A stretch of DNA of 64,000 nucleotides, from the NCBI GenBank assembly GCA_025360125.1, contig JANYCU010000016.1:50716-114715 (forward strand), read 5' to 3'. This stretch comes from Armatimonadota bacterium. GTDB taxonomy: Bacteria > Armatimonadota > Fimbriimonadia > Fimbriimonadales > Fimbriimonadaceae. The notes beneath the pieces were generated by a model. That model did not search any database. It was not told the DNA's origin and worked only from the letters and a program-made list of their open reading frames with translations. Below are positions 1 to 7,581 of the stretch, piece after piece. The position numbers and the translations under genes were made by a program. Positions within the stretch are counted from its first letter, which is position 1. Each line of letters opens with the position of its first letter.

Positions 1-168
1 AATGGCCACAAATTGCATGTCGCCATTGCTGTGTTCGATGTCGTGCGTATCGATAATAAGCGGACCTCCGCTAATCGTTGCCTCATCAATCAACAGCCCA
101 ATCGGGGTCATCAACCACGTCAACGTTGTCGACATCTCACCAATTTGAATGACGCTTCCCGAACCCAC
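1..168 (-). CDS. hypothetical protein, N-terminal fragment (runs off window)
   Basis: The minus strand is open from a GTG at 168 to the window edge, giving 56 codons with no stop. The visible part has no signal peptide or motif I recognise. I chose the GTG because a TAAATT hexamer ends exactly 6 nt upstream of it (175-180), the spacing seen before many other genes here. An in-frame ATG at 133-135 is the alternative start. It is divergent from the glycoside hydrolase-like gene at 197. Function unknown. Confidence 0.4.
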   Translation of the reverse strand, partial: MGSGSVIQIGEMSTTLTWLMTPIGLLIDEATISGGPLIIDTHDIEHSNGDMQFVAI

Positions 169-174
169 CCCAAG

Positions 175-189
175 AATTTACCGTACAAT
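175..189. promoter_or_regulatory. back-to-back -10 elements of two divergent leaderless-type genes
   Basis: TAAATT (minus strand, 175-180) lies 6 nt before the GTG at 168. TACAAT (plus strand, 184-189) lies 7 nt before the ATG at 197. A polymerase bound at either element would start at or within 1-2 nt of the start codon. Inferred from spacing only; no -35 was assigned. Confidence 0.45.
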
Positions 190-196
190 TAACGTA

Positions 197-1681
197 ATGT
201 CCTTGTTGCTCGCTACGATGATGATGGCTAAATTCACCGTCCAACAATCACTTCCCGAAATCCCTCGCGAGTTTCGAGGAGCCTGGGTTGCCACCGTTGC
301 GAACATCGATTGGCCCTCAAAACGAGACTTATCGACCGATCAGCAAAAGGCTGAATTGCTTAAGGTCATCAAAAACGCTCACGCACTCCACCTGAACGCA
401 CTCATTCTTCAGGTCCGCCCGCACGGCGATGCGCTATACCCATCCAAGCTTGAGCCTTGGAGCGAGTACCTCACTGGTCAACAAGGAAAAGCACCAAACC
501 CTGCCTGGGACCCCCTCGAATTTGCCGTCAATGAATGCCATCAAAGAGGCATCGAATTGCACGCATGGTTCAATCCATACCGAGCCAATCATCCATCCCA
601 AACGGGCCCCTGTTGTGATTCGCATATCTGCTGCACAAACCCGGAATGTGTCAAGTCATACGACAAGTTCGCTTGGATGGATCCCGGCGAACCAACCATT
701 CAACGGCACTCCCGTGACGTCATTCTTGACGTCGTGAAGCGCTACGACATTGACGGAGTCCACCTCGATGACTACTTCTATCCGTACCCAATTTACGACG
801 GCAGCAAGCAAAAAATTGAATTCCCCGATGGACCCAGTTGGACAAAGTACGTCAAGGGTGGGGGAACATTAAGTCGAGGAGATTGGCGACGAAGGAACTG
901 CGACGACTTCATTGAGAACCTTTATACGGGCATTAAGAAGATTAAACGGAATGTGAAATTTGGCATCAGTCCGTTTGGCATCGCTCGTCCTAACGTGCCC
1001 GCCGGAATCAAGGCTGGCGTTGATCAGTACAACGACCTCTACGCCGACGCGCAAAAGTGGCTCGAAAATGGGTGGTGCGATTACTATGCGCCGCAGCTCT
1101 ATTGGGCGATCAATTCCCCCGGTCAACCGTACGAACCGCTCCTCAAGTATTGGATCAAAGAAAACAAAATGAATCGACACGTCTGGGCCGGACTCTACAC
1201 CAGCCGCCTCGACCCGAAAGAAGGGAACTACAAGACGTCAGAGATCATCGATCAAGTCGCCATTTCTCGGAAGGATCAGCCTAGCGAAGGGAACATTCAT
1301 TTCAGTTACAAAGCCTTGGCCCTCAATAATCAGAACATTGCTGGTGCATTGGAAAAGGGCCCCTACGCCCACCAAGCCTTTATTCCCGAGTCGCCGTGGC
1401 TTGGTGACAAGCAACCTCGTAGCCCCCGAATGATCAAGAAAGACGGCGTCTCGTTTGAAGTCTCTAAAGATGACCAGTTCATGGCGGTCTGCTATGGCAC
1501 CCTCAAGGATCCAAGCCAAGGGAATGTACCCGGAAACGTCCAATGGGGTCACTGGCAAACCTATCACTCAGGCGACCGAATTAGCTTTGTTTTGGCGGCC
1601 AAAGGGCCAATTGCTTCGGTGACGTTTAGCAATACGGGCATCGCGAGCGAACCGACGATTAGCCAACCGACAGCGAATTGA
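197..1681 (+). CDS. GHL10/DUF187-family glycoside hydrolase-like protein (YngK type)
   Basis: About 494 aa. The opening FRGAWVATVANIDWPS block, followed by the LILQVRPHGDALYPS and HAWFNPYR blocks, is the N-terminal half of the (beta/alpha)8 barrel of the DUF187/GHL10 family, putative surface carbohydrate hydrolases. Further on, the GVHLDDYFYPYP segment supplies the acidic pair expected of a glycosidase, and ISPFGIARPN is also typical. A short C-terminal beta-rich region follows. The start at 197 gives a hydrophobic N-terminus (MSLLLATMMMA) and sits 7 nt after TACAAT; the longer start at 149 would overlap the divergent promoter. Its 3' end overlaps the convergent kinase gene by 23 bp. Substrate unknown. 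Confidence 0.85.
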   Translation: MSLLLATMMMAKFTVQQSLPEIPREFRGAWVATVANIDWPSKRDLSTDQQKAELLKVIKNAHALHLNALILQVRPHGDALYPSKLEPWSEYLTGQQGKAPNPAWDPLEFAVNECHQRGIELHAWFNPYRANHPSQTGPCCDSHICCTNPECVKSYDKFAWMDPGEPTIQRHSRDVILDVVKRYDIDGVHLDDYFYPYPIYDGSKQKIEFPDGPSWTKYVKGGGTLSRGDWRRRNCDDFIENLYTGIKKIKRNVKFGISPFGIARPNVPAGIKAGVDQYNDLYADAQKWLENGWCDYYAPQLYWAINSPGQPYEPLLKYWIKENKMNRHVWAGLYTSRLDPKEGNYKTSEIIDQVAISRKDQPSEGNIHFSYKALALNNQNIAGALEKGPYAHQAFIPESPWLGDKQPRSPRMIKKDGVSFEVSKDDQFMAVCYGTLKDPSQGNVPGNVQWGHWQTYHSGDRISFVLAAKGPIASVTFSNTGIASEPTISQPTAN

Positions 1682-2903
1682 AATCCCCTTTCGGCAACAC
1701 AATGCTAAAGGTCGTACCCCGGTTTTGGGCGCTATCGACATGAATCGAGCCCCCGTGCGCCTCGACGATGTGCTTCACAATGCTCAGGCCAAGACCCGTG
1801 CCGCCTCCGGCTCGACTCCGAGCCTTATCAACCCGGTAAAACCGCTCAAACAGTCGCGGCAAGTGCTCGTCAGGAATTCCGATTCCCGTATCGGTCACAT
1901 CAAATCGGATGAATTCGCCAAGGTCAGTCAAATGGATATCAACCCCGCCTTCGTTGGTGTACTTCAGTGCGTTCTCGACCAAATTCACGACGACCTGGGT
2001 CATCTGCGATGCATTGGCTTCAATATCTAAGTCCTCGGGTCCTTCGTACGTCAACGAAAGATTCTTCTCTTTGGCCTGCGGAGCCAACAGGTTGAGTGTG
2101 TAGCGAATAATCCCGCCAAACTCGCATGGGCCCTTTCGCACCGGGCTCGATTCGCTGGTGCTGAGTACTAACAGGTCATGGGTGATGCTCGTCAAGCGGT
2201 CAATTTCCGTAATGATCCGGGGAAGGTACTTGGCGCGAAGCTTCTTGTCATCGTCGTCAATCATCGACTCGGCATAAACCCGAATAACCGTCATCGGCGT
2301 TCGCAACTCATGGCTGACGTTCGCGACAAAGTCCTTTCTGATGCGCTCCATTCGCCGGAGATCGGTTATTTCTACCAATGACAAGTAAATACGCCTCGGC
2401 AAGTCTGTGGTCGTCCAGGCGCGAGCAACGCAAATGCGTTCCTTCGGAAAGCTAAACGTAATTTCCGTTTCAATGACCGAAGCCTCTTGGCTGGCATTTA
2501 ACGCTAATTGCTCAAGTTCGACCGATAGCGTGACCGCAAGAAGCGATCGACCGAGTGGATTCTCGAATCCAAACAATAACTGGGCAAATCGATTGGCGTA
2601 GGCAATTTGCGCCCGGTCATCGCAGACGAAAATTCCAATCTCAAGTCCGTCAGCAAACGCGTCAACCGCTGATTTTTGAGTTCGAGCAATCTCTCCAAGT
2701 GTTTCGTTTTGGTCGGTTTTTCTCGCTAAGTCCACTTCAACTGAAATTATTTCTCGCTGCAATACGTTGCAAAGTGCAATGATGCCAATTGCAAGCGGAA
2801 CTGCGAGCCAGATCCAGGCACCAGAAGCAATGCCAACCGCAAGAACGCCGATTGCCAAAAAAATGCCGATAATCAGCGAGCGCCGGGACGCAATTTCGCT
2901 CAC
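1659..2903 (-). CDS. PhoR-like sensor histidine kinase
   Basis: 414 aa from a GTG. Two hydrophobic segments lie at about residues 9-45 with almost no periplasmic loop, followed by a PAS-like region at 75-170. A HisKA domain contains the phospho-acceptor box NVSHELRTPMTVIR near residue 195, and a HATPase domain has the N box (NLVENALKYTNEGG), the G1 box (DTGIGIP) and the GTGLGLSIVKHIVEAHGG lid. This is the PhoR/YycG architecture. No response regulator lies beside it in this window, so its partner is unknown. It is divergent from the PII gene 64 bp away and convergent with the hydrolase gene. Confidence 0.88.
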   Translation of the reverse strand: MSEIASRRSLIIGIFLAIGVLAVGIASGAWIWLAVPLAIGIIALCNVLQREIISVEVDLARKTDQNETLGEIARTQKSAVDAFADGLEIGIFVCDDRAQIAYANRFAQLLFGFENPLGRSLLAVTLSVELEQLALNASQEASVIETEITFSFPKERICVARAWTTTDLPRRIYLSLVEITDLRRMERIRKDFVANVSHELRTPMTVIRVYAESMIDDDDKKLRAKYLPRIITEIDRLTSITHDLLVLSTSESSPVRKGPCEFGGIIRYTLNLLAPQAKEKNLSLTYEGPEDLDIEANASQMTQVVVNLVENALKYTNEGGVDIHLTDLGEFIRFDVTDTGIGIPDEHLPRLFERFYRVDKARSRAGGGTGLGLSIVKHIVEAHGGSIHVDSAQNRGTTFSIVLPKGDFNSLSVG

Positions 2904-2966
2904 AAGGATGAAGACGCATCAAAAGCCGCTTTCGAATCGTCTAACTTTAGGTAATTTGGGATAAAA

Positions 2967-3302
2967 GTGAAGCGAGTCGAAGCATATATTCAAGTAGGCA
3001 AGTTAGATGCCGTCCAGGATGCCCTCTTTAAAGCAGGAATCCAAGGTCTCAGCGTGGTGCCCGTCCGTGGTTATGGTCGGCAAATGGGCAATACTGCTGG
3101 AGCCAAGTCAAAGAGCCCAGCACTGCTGCCAAAAATTAAGATCGATGTTGTCGTGGCGGATTCAATGCTCGAAACCGCGGTCCAAGCAATTATCAGTTCC
3201 GCGAAAACGGGCGAAATCGGAGACGGAAAAATTTTCATTTCGGAAATCGTCGAAGCAATCCGGGTTCGAACGGGCGAGAAAGGCGATACCGCCCTCGACT
3301 AA
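2967..3302 (+). CDS. PII-family signalling protein (GlnB-like) with altered T-loop
   Basis: 111 aa from a GTG; usual PII length is about 112. The fold signature is clear: an N-terminal KRVEAYIQ strand, RGYGRQMG before the T-loop, LPKIKIDVVV, and the C-terminal KTGEIGDGKIFI plus RVRTGEKGD, matching the PII C-terminal signature. PII proteins bind ATP/ADP and 2-oxoglutarate and control nitrogen targets. The T-loop here (residues about 38-60) contains no tyrosine where uridylylated PII has Tyr51, and is about two residues short; several Ser/Lys replace it. Neither amtB nor glnA is adjacent. It heads a plus-strand run with the next three genes. Confidence 0.85.
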   Translation: MKRVEAYIQVGKLDAVQDALFKAGIQGLSVVPVRGYGRQMGNTAGAKSKSPALLPKIKIDVVVADSMLETAVQAIISSAKTGEIGDGKIFISEIVEAIRVRTGEKGDTALD

Positions 3303-3305
3303 TGT

Positions 3306-3767
3306 ATGGCCAGCCAACGGTGGGATAATTTTTCAATTTGGCGCGGACGCCTGCCCCATTGGCGGGCCGACAACGTCGCTTATTACGTCACCTTTCGCCA
3401 TAAGCGGGACCTTGATGAATTTGAGCGCAGCAAGCTCCTGGTTAACCTGATGAAGCCAGACGGCAAGGCGTGGGATTTGGTCATTGCTTGCGTGTTACCC
3501 GCCCAAACTGAACTCATTTTTCGAGTGACCGAGGGCAACGAGCTAAGCGATATCGTGGAGAAAGCCAAGAAACGCACAGGAAAAGACATCATCAAGAAAT
3601 CAGGTGAAAAGTGGCCGCCATTTTACGATGAAAGCTACGACCACATCATTCGCGATGATGCTGAGTTTGAAGAGTTCTGGACCAAAATCCTGGAGTCCGC
3701 TGTGGAACTTGAATTGGTCGAAGAGCCCGGCGAGTACCCAGACTTGTATGTTGCTGGGGCACCATAG
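3306..3767 (+). CDS. RAYT/Y1-transposase-like protein lacking the HUH motif
   Basis: 153 aa. The layout follows REP-associated tyrosine transposases: RLPHWRADNVAYYVTFR at the start, a central VLPAQTELIF, then SYDHIIRDDAEFEEFW carrying a candidate catalytic Tyr. In active relatives the central block reads PNHVHL with the two metal-binding His; here both His positions are replaced (PAQTEL). Transposition is therefore unlikely. It starts 4 nt after the PII stop codon and is not flanked by REP palindromes, which fits a domesticated or decaying copy held inside an operon. A nucleic-acid-binding role is only inference. Confidence 0.7.
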   Translation: MASQRWDNFSIWRGRLPHWRADNVAYYVTFRHKRDLDEFERSKLLVNLMKPDGKAWDLVIACVLPAQTELIFRVTEGNELSDIVEKAKKRTGKDIIKKSGEKWPPFYDESYDHIIRDDAEFEEFWTKILESAVELELVEEPGEYPDLYVAGAP

Positions 3768-3805
3768 TTGCACTTCGTGCGTTCAAAACCGCGAAACTAA
3801 ACGTC

Positions 3806-3811
3806 TACACT
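3806..3811 (+). promoter_or_regulatory. possible -10 element before the MCE gene
   Basis: TACACT lies 10 nt before the ATG at 3822, in a 54-bp gap, with no good Shine-Dalgarno between. The MCE-rplI pair may have its own promoter with a very short leader. Weak evidence. Confidence 0.3.
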
Positions 3812-3821
3812 ACAAGAGCTT

Positions 3822-5255
3822 ATGCAGAACGCCGGAAAAGTTGGAGTATTAGTGGTCGCGTTTTTCGCAATGCTTTACATGGCCTACGCGATGATCGGCA
3901 AGAACTTGCTTGCCCCTAAGCCAGTCAACTACTTTGCGAAGTTTCAGGATGCTGGCGGAGTCTCGTCCGGAACCCGTATTCTTATGGCTGGCGTCAATAT
4001 CGGCACAATTACCGATGTCAAATTGATGTCCTCAAGGGAAGCGAAAATGACTCTCGCCGTTTCCCCCGGAATCCATATTCCCAAAGGTGCGCAAGCGCAA
4101 CTTCCTGCAAGCCTCACCGGAATCGGCGAAAACGTTGTCCTCATTGTTCCTCCCGCGACGCCCCAAGGCGACCTCGAACCTGGCGGAGAACTGATCGGAA
4201 TTCGACAAGGTGCCCTCGATAACATCCTTCCGAACGGGAAAGAAGCGGTTCAAGAATTAACGAAAACAATGGCAGCGTTCCGCCATCTACTCGAAGACAA
4301 GGGGATGATGAACAACATCAACCAGTTAGTGGTCTCGACCAACAAAACTATGGGCGAATTCGGCAAGACTGCCGGAACCATGAATAACTTGATGGCGAAC
4401 AACCAAAACACGTTGGTGAAAACCCTCAAAGATGCATCGGCCATGATGGCGAACATGAAGGGGATGACCGACGAACTGCTTGCCATGACCAAAGGCGGCA
4501 AGATGCAAAATGACCTGAAACTGACATTAACCAATATTCGGGAAGCATCAGAAAAAGGAAATAAGCTCATTTCAGAACTCTCCAAGGTAATGAGCGATCC
4601 GGAAATGTTGGCCGCGATCAAGGGAACCAGCGCCAACATGAAGACGATCACCGACAGTGGTGTCAAGATTGCCGCCACCGGAGAGTCAATTGCTGCAAAT
4701 GTTGACAAGATGGCCAAAGATGGGCCGGCTATCACAAAGAAACTGGAAGAACTCTTAAGCAACGCAAACTCCTTGGTCTCAAAGTTTTCCGGCATGGCAG
4801 AAGACGTAAAAGGTGCGATCAAAACCGTGAACGCCACCCTTAGCGGAAGTCATTCAGGTCCAAAATTTGAAACTCACCTTGATATTCTTCAGGAATCAAA
4901 ACCAAGTTTCACTCGGTCCGATTTCACCCTTGTCTTCCCTGAATCGAGCGGAGGAAGCATCCATTTCGGCCTTTATGACGCGTTCGAAGGGAACAAGCTA
5001 ATTGCCCAAGTCGGAAAGAAAATTGACGATCGGTTGCAATTGCGGTACGGGATATTTGCATCTAAGCCGAGTTTTGGGGTAGATTATTCGTTCGGTCCCA
5101 AGGCATCGCTTCGGGCGGATGTGTTCAGTTTGAACAATCCAACCTTCGATGTCAGACTCCGATATAGTATCGGTAAAGATCTTTCCGGCTGGTTTGGCAT
5201 GGATCGTATTTTTAGGGATAACGCGCTGACAGTAGGAATTGGAATCAAGCACTAG
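3822..5255 (+). CDS. MlaD/MCE-domain lipid-transport protein with C-terminal barrel-like region
   Basis: 477 aa. One N-terminal membrane anchor (about residues 7-27) is followed by a single MCE domain (about 35-115) with GGVSSGTRILMAGVNIG and LPASLTGIGENVVLIVPP. MCE proteins form rings that pass lipids across the periplasm. Residues about 120-340 are helical and Ala/Lys/Met-rich, as expected of the stalk or tunnel. The last 130 residues alternate polar and aromatic positions (LQLRYGIFASKPSFGVDYSF, LRADVFSL, VRLRYSIG, LTVGIGIKH), as in outer-membrane barrel strands. No permease or ATPase (mlaE/mlaF) gene is adjacent. rplI follows 32 bp later. Confidence 0.85.
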   Translation: MQNAGKVGVLVVAFFAMLYMAYAMIGKNLLAPKPVNYFAKFQDAGGVSSGTRILMAGVNIGTITDVKLMSSREAKMTLAVSPGIHIPKGAQAQLPASLTGIGENVVLIVPPATPQGDLEPGGELIGIRQGALDNILPNGKEAVQELTKTMAAFRHLLEDKGMMNNINQLVVSTNKTMGEFGKTAGTMNNLMANNQNTLVKTLKDASAMMANMKGMTDELLAMTKGGKMQNDLKLTLTNIREASEKGNKLISELSKVMSDPEMLAAIKGTSANMKTITDSGVKIAATGESIAANVDKMAKDGPAITKKLEELLSNANSLVSKFSGMAEDVKGAIKTVNATLSGSHSGPKFETHLDILQESKPSFTRSDFTLVFPESSGGSIHFGLYDAFEGNKLIAQVGKKIDDRLQLRYGIFASKPSFGVDYSFGPKASLRADVFSLNNPTFDVRLRYSIGKDLSGWFGMDRIFRDNALTVGIGIKH

Positions 5256-5287
5256 TGTCAGCGATACCACTGGAGAAGATTTAATAG

Positions 5288-5785
5288 ATGAAGGTAATCC
5301 TGAATCAAACTGTACCAAAAGTCGGCAAAGCCGGAACTGTTGTTGTCGTAGCCGATGGCTTTGCCCGGAATTACCTTTTCCCGCGAAAGTTGGCGATTGT
5401 TGCTGATCGAAACCAAGTTGCTGCATTGGATAAGCGAAACGCCCGAATGGCTGAAAAGCTCGGCGCGGTCAAATCCGATGCAGAAACCCTCAAGGCAAAG
5501 CTCGATGGCCAAGTTGTCAAGATGGAAACCAAAGTCGGTGCTGATGGCGTTCGACTCAACGGTGCCATTACATCGCAAAACATCGCTGATGCGATCAAGG
5601 CGCAATTGGGCGTTACATTGGAGAAGCGACAAGTCGCTCTTCACGACCCAATCAAGCGACTCGGAACATTCTCAGTCGAGCTCGATCTTCACGCTCACGT
5701 TGACGCGCACATCTCTGTCGAAGTCTTCGACCCAGCACTGATCCCAGTTGTTGAAGAAGACGAAGAAGAAGCCGTTACCGCCTAG
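5288..5785 (+). CDS. rplI: 50S ribosomal protein bL9
   Basis: 165 aa. The first 47 residues (MKVILNQTVPKVGKAGTVVV, then GFARNYLFPRKLA) are the N-terminal bL9 domain that binds 23S rRNA; a Lys/Ala-rich central helix and the C-terminal domain follow. An acidic tail (EEDEEEAVTA) makes it slightly longer than the usual 148-150 aa. A GGAGAAG Shine-Dalgarno sits 8 nt before the ATG. The usual neighbours rpsF, ssb and rpsR are absent; it follows an MCE gene and ends at a strong terminator. Confidence 0.96.
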   Translation: MKVILNQTVPKVGKAGTVVVVADGFARNYLFPRKLAIVADRNQVAALDKRNARMAEKLGAVKSDAETLKAKLDGQVVKMETKVGADGVRLNGAITSQNIADAIKAQLGVTLEKRQVALHDPIKRLGTFSVELDLHAHVDAHISVEVFDPALIPVVEEDEEEAVTA

Positions 5786-5804
5786 TTTTTAAGCAAGGAA
5801 TTAA

Positions 5805-5838
5805 AGACCTCAGAACCTCGGTTCTGGGGTCTTTTTTT
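5805..5838 (+). terminator. rho-independent terminator after rplI
   Basis: A 13-bp stem (AGACCTCAGAACC pairing with GGTTCTGGGGTCT, one G-T wobble) with a 2-nt loop is followed by seven T. It closes the glnB-to-rplI run. Confidence 0.92.
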
Positions 5839-5868
5839 GTTCTTTATCCGACTATAATAATAGTAGAC

Positions 5869-6048
5869 ATGAAGCGCACGGATCTGCTCGATACGGATAT
5901 CGAAATGCACAAGAAGCAAGTCCTATTGGTGCGCGAGAAGGGGCCAGTCTGGTGCGTTCAAAAAGCCATTCAAATGAGCGACGAGTCCCGTGAGGCTTTC
6001 CCTGAACAAACGAAGAGCGCAATAAGGAAGTTAACGAGGAAGCCGTGA
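5869..6048 (+). CDS. small partner protein of a nucleotidyltransferase (possible antitoxin)
   Basis: 59 aa, MKRTDLLDTDIEMHK at the start, with a later KAIQMSDESREAF stretch that resembles small proteins often found directly upstream of MNT-like nucleotidyltransferases. Its TGA overlaps the GTG of the next gene in a GTGA junction, so the two are translationally coupled. TATAAT at 5853-5858 lies 10 nt before the ATG. The pairing and size suggest a toxin-antitoxin-like module, but which member would be toxic cannot be told from sequence. Confidence 0.6.
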   Translation: MKRTDLLDTDIEMHKKQVLLVREKGPVWCVQKAIQMSDESREAFPEQTKSAIRKLTRKP

Positions 6049-6623
6049 CGTCTATTCGCGCTATCGTTGAAAACCTCATCCCAGTCTTCGAAGAGCTTGA
6101 AATACCGTATATGGTTGGAGGTTCATTTGCCAGCAGCGCATGGGGCTTCCCGCGACAAACCCATGACATCGACATCGCGGTTTACCTTTCGACAATCGGT
6201 GCCCAAAGTCTATTTGAACTGGTAAAGGACGATTTTATGGTCAGCGAGTCGGACATGAAAGACGCGGTTAAATCAACCGACACTTTTAGGGCATTTCAGA
6301 TGATCCACTTTGAAGAGACTTTCAAAGTGGACGTCTTTGTTCTCCATCAAAATGAATATTCGGAAGTATCCATGACTCGAAGTGTTCCGTATGAGCTATT
6401 TCCTGGGCTAAGCGTTCAATTCGCTTCTCCCGAAGACACAGTGATCACGAAATTGCGCTGGTTCTTGCTGGGAAATAAAGTAAGCGACAAGCAATGGAAT
6501 GACATTCTGTTGGTCTTAGAGAAGTGTCATGGCCAACTGGACGAGGGGTATATGTCCCGCTGGGCCACCCATTTTGAGGTGCTCGACCTTTTGCGAGATG
6601 CTCAATCACAAGCCAAAGTCTGA
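6045..6623 (+). CDS. MNT/AbiEii-like nucleotidyltransferase
   Basis: 192 aa from a GTG. The N-terminal block YMVGGSFASSAWGFPRQT followed by HDIDIAV matches the GG-S-x(n)-D-x-D active site of polymerase-beta-type nucleotidyltransferases used by AbiEii, DUF6036 and MNT proteins. The rest is helical, with EDTVITKLRWFLLG typical of this group. It overlaps the 59-aa gene by 4 nt. Proteins of this class are toxins or antitoxins that nucleotidylate tRNA or partner proteins; the role here is inferred from family and gene pairing. Confidence 0.72.
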   Translation: MTSIRAIVENLIPVFEELEIPYMVGGSFASSAWGFPRQTHDIDIAVYLSTIGAQSLFELVKDDFMVSESDMKDAVKSTDTFRAFQMIHFEETFKVDVFVLHQNEYSEVSMTRSVPYELFPGLSVQFASPEDTVITKLRWFLLGNKVSDKQWNDILLVLEKCHGQLDEGYMSRWATHFEVLDLLRDAQSQAKV

Positions 6624-6673
6624 ATGCTTTCTTAATCCCCTTACTGAAAGCCGAAAGCCTGACAAATAATTAA

Positions 6674-7057
6674 GGGATCCGGTCAAAGCTGCCTTGCGGC
6701 CACTCCAACAGGATCCCAAAATTGTGCCTTCTCACTATTTCGCCGAAGCTCCACACCAAAAAGACTTTTGTCCTTTCCGGTGTCTAGCCGAAGCTAAACA
6801 CCATGAAGACTTTTTTGCTTTGGTCGCACTCCGCCGAAGCTCGGTGCAATTCTTAGCTGTCCTTTCCGGGCCTGGCCGAAACCAAGCACCTTCAAGACGT
6901 TTGCTTCTGCGATCGGCTTGCGCTCCTCGCTTTCTGCGGTTTGTCTTCGTTTTGTGATTTGCTTGCGCTCTTCACTGAAGACAATATTAGTATCACACAT
7001 CTGAAATTGAAATGCAACAAAAGATTCGCGAAGTTATCCACAATTAGTGTGGATAAC
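6674..7057. repeat. non-coding tandem duplication, unit 1
   Basis: First of two diverged copies with the same order of blocks: GGGATCC...GGATCCC around a conserved TCAAAG-x-TGCCTTGCG hairpin; GGTGTCTAGC-CGAA-GCTAAACACC hairpin (6779-6802); a TGTGATTTGCTTGCGCTCTT block; CACTGAAGACAATATTAGTA; then GTTATCCACA-ATTAG-TGTGGATAAC (7033-7057). No credible gene lies here. Within the unit the CCGAAGC core recurs several times. Confidence 0.75.
7033..7057. repeat. palindrome of two perfect DnaA-box-like 9-mers
   Basis: TTATCCACA (7034-7042) and TGTGGATAA (7048-7056) form a perfect inverted pair with 10-bp arms around ATTAG. Each arm matches the DnaA-box consensus TTATNCACA. A second, one-mismatch copy is at 7384-7408. 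Could titrate DnaA, be an operator, or simply be a repeat palindrome. Confidence 0.7.
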
Positions 7058-7113
7058 TAAAGGGCTAATGTTAAGGGCTAAGTGCACGAAAATAAGTATC
7101 CGCACATGAAAAT

Positions 7114-7408
7114 GGGATCCAATCAAAGTTGCCTTGCGACGACTCCAACGGGATCCCAAATTCTTTGTCTTTCAAGGTTTCTTGCCGGAGCGCGATTCCT
7201 GTCAGACTTGCCCTTTCAGGTGTCTAGCCGAAGCTAAACACCGTCAAGACATTTGCTCGAGTGCTGGGCCGGAGCTCGGCTCTCAGAGCGTTTGTCTTCG
7301 TTTTGTGATTTGCTTGCGCTCTTCACTGAAGACAATATTAGTATCACACACTTAAATCGCAAATGCAACAAAAGATTCGTGAAGTTTTCCACATTTGGTG
7401 TGGATAAC
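7114..7408. repeat. non-coding tandem duplication, unit 2
   Basis: Second copy of the block described at 6674, shorter because the middle is deleted or less expanded. The first hairpin (GTTGC-CTT-GCGAC) differs from unit 1 (GCTGC-CTT-GCGGC) on both sides of the stem so pairing is kept. The GGTGTCTAGC hairpin is identical (7219-7242). The palindrome at 7384-7408 is GTTTTCCACA-TTTGG-TGTGGATAAC, with one arm mismatch. Confidence 0.72.
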
Positions 7409-7581
7409 TGTTTAGGGAAGTTGACAGTCGGTAGTTGGCAGTTAATTGCTTCAAGTCAAGGTCCAAAAAACATCAACTAAGTCATTTCTACCAACTAGTA
7501 GCTGCAAACGGGCAACTGGCTTCAGTCCTTGTTTGTATTTCGCATGTCCGGACTTGTTGGGACCGAAGCTGAATATGTTGT

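Noticed and set aside
4250..4837. 195-codon minus-strand open frame inside the MCE gene
   Set aside because: Antisense to the helical, codon-biased middle of the MCE protein; hydrophobic only because Lys/Met/Asn codons read backwards give Phe/His/Ile/Val.
7033..7408. Chromosomal origin (oriC) at the DnaA-box palindromes
   Set aside because: Only four boxes in two palindromes, inside a duplicated repeat, no AT-rich unwinding region next to them and no dnaA, dnaN, rpmH or parA nearby.
6674..7408. CRISPR-like array from the recurring CCGAAGC hairpins
   Set aside because: The recurrences are irregular in spacing and sequence, and the unit is a two-copy duplication without spacers or cas genes.
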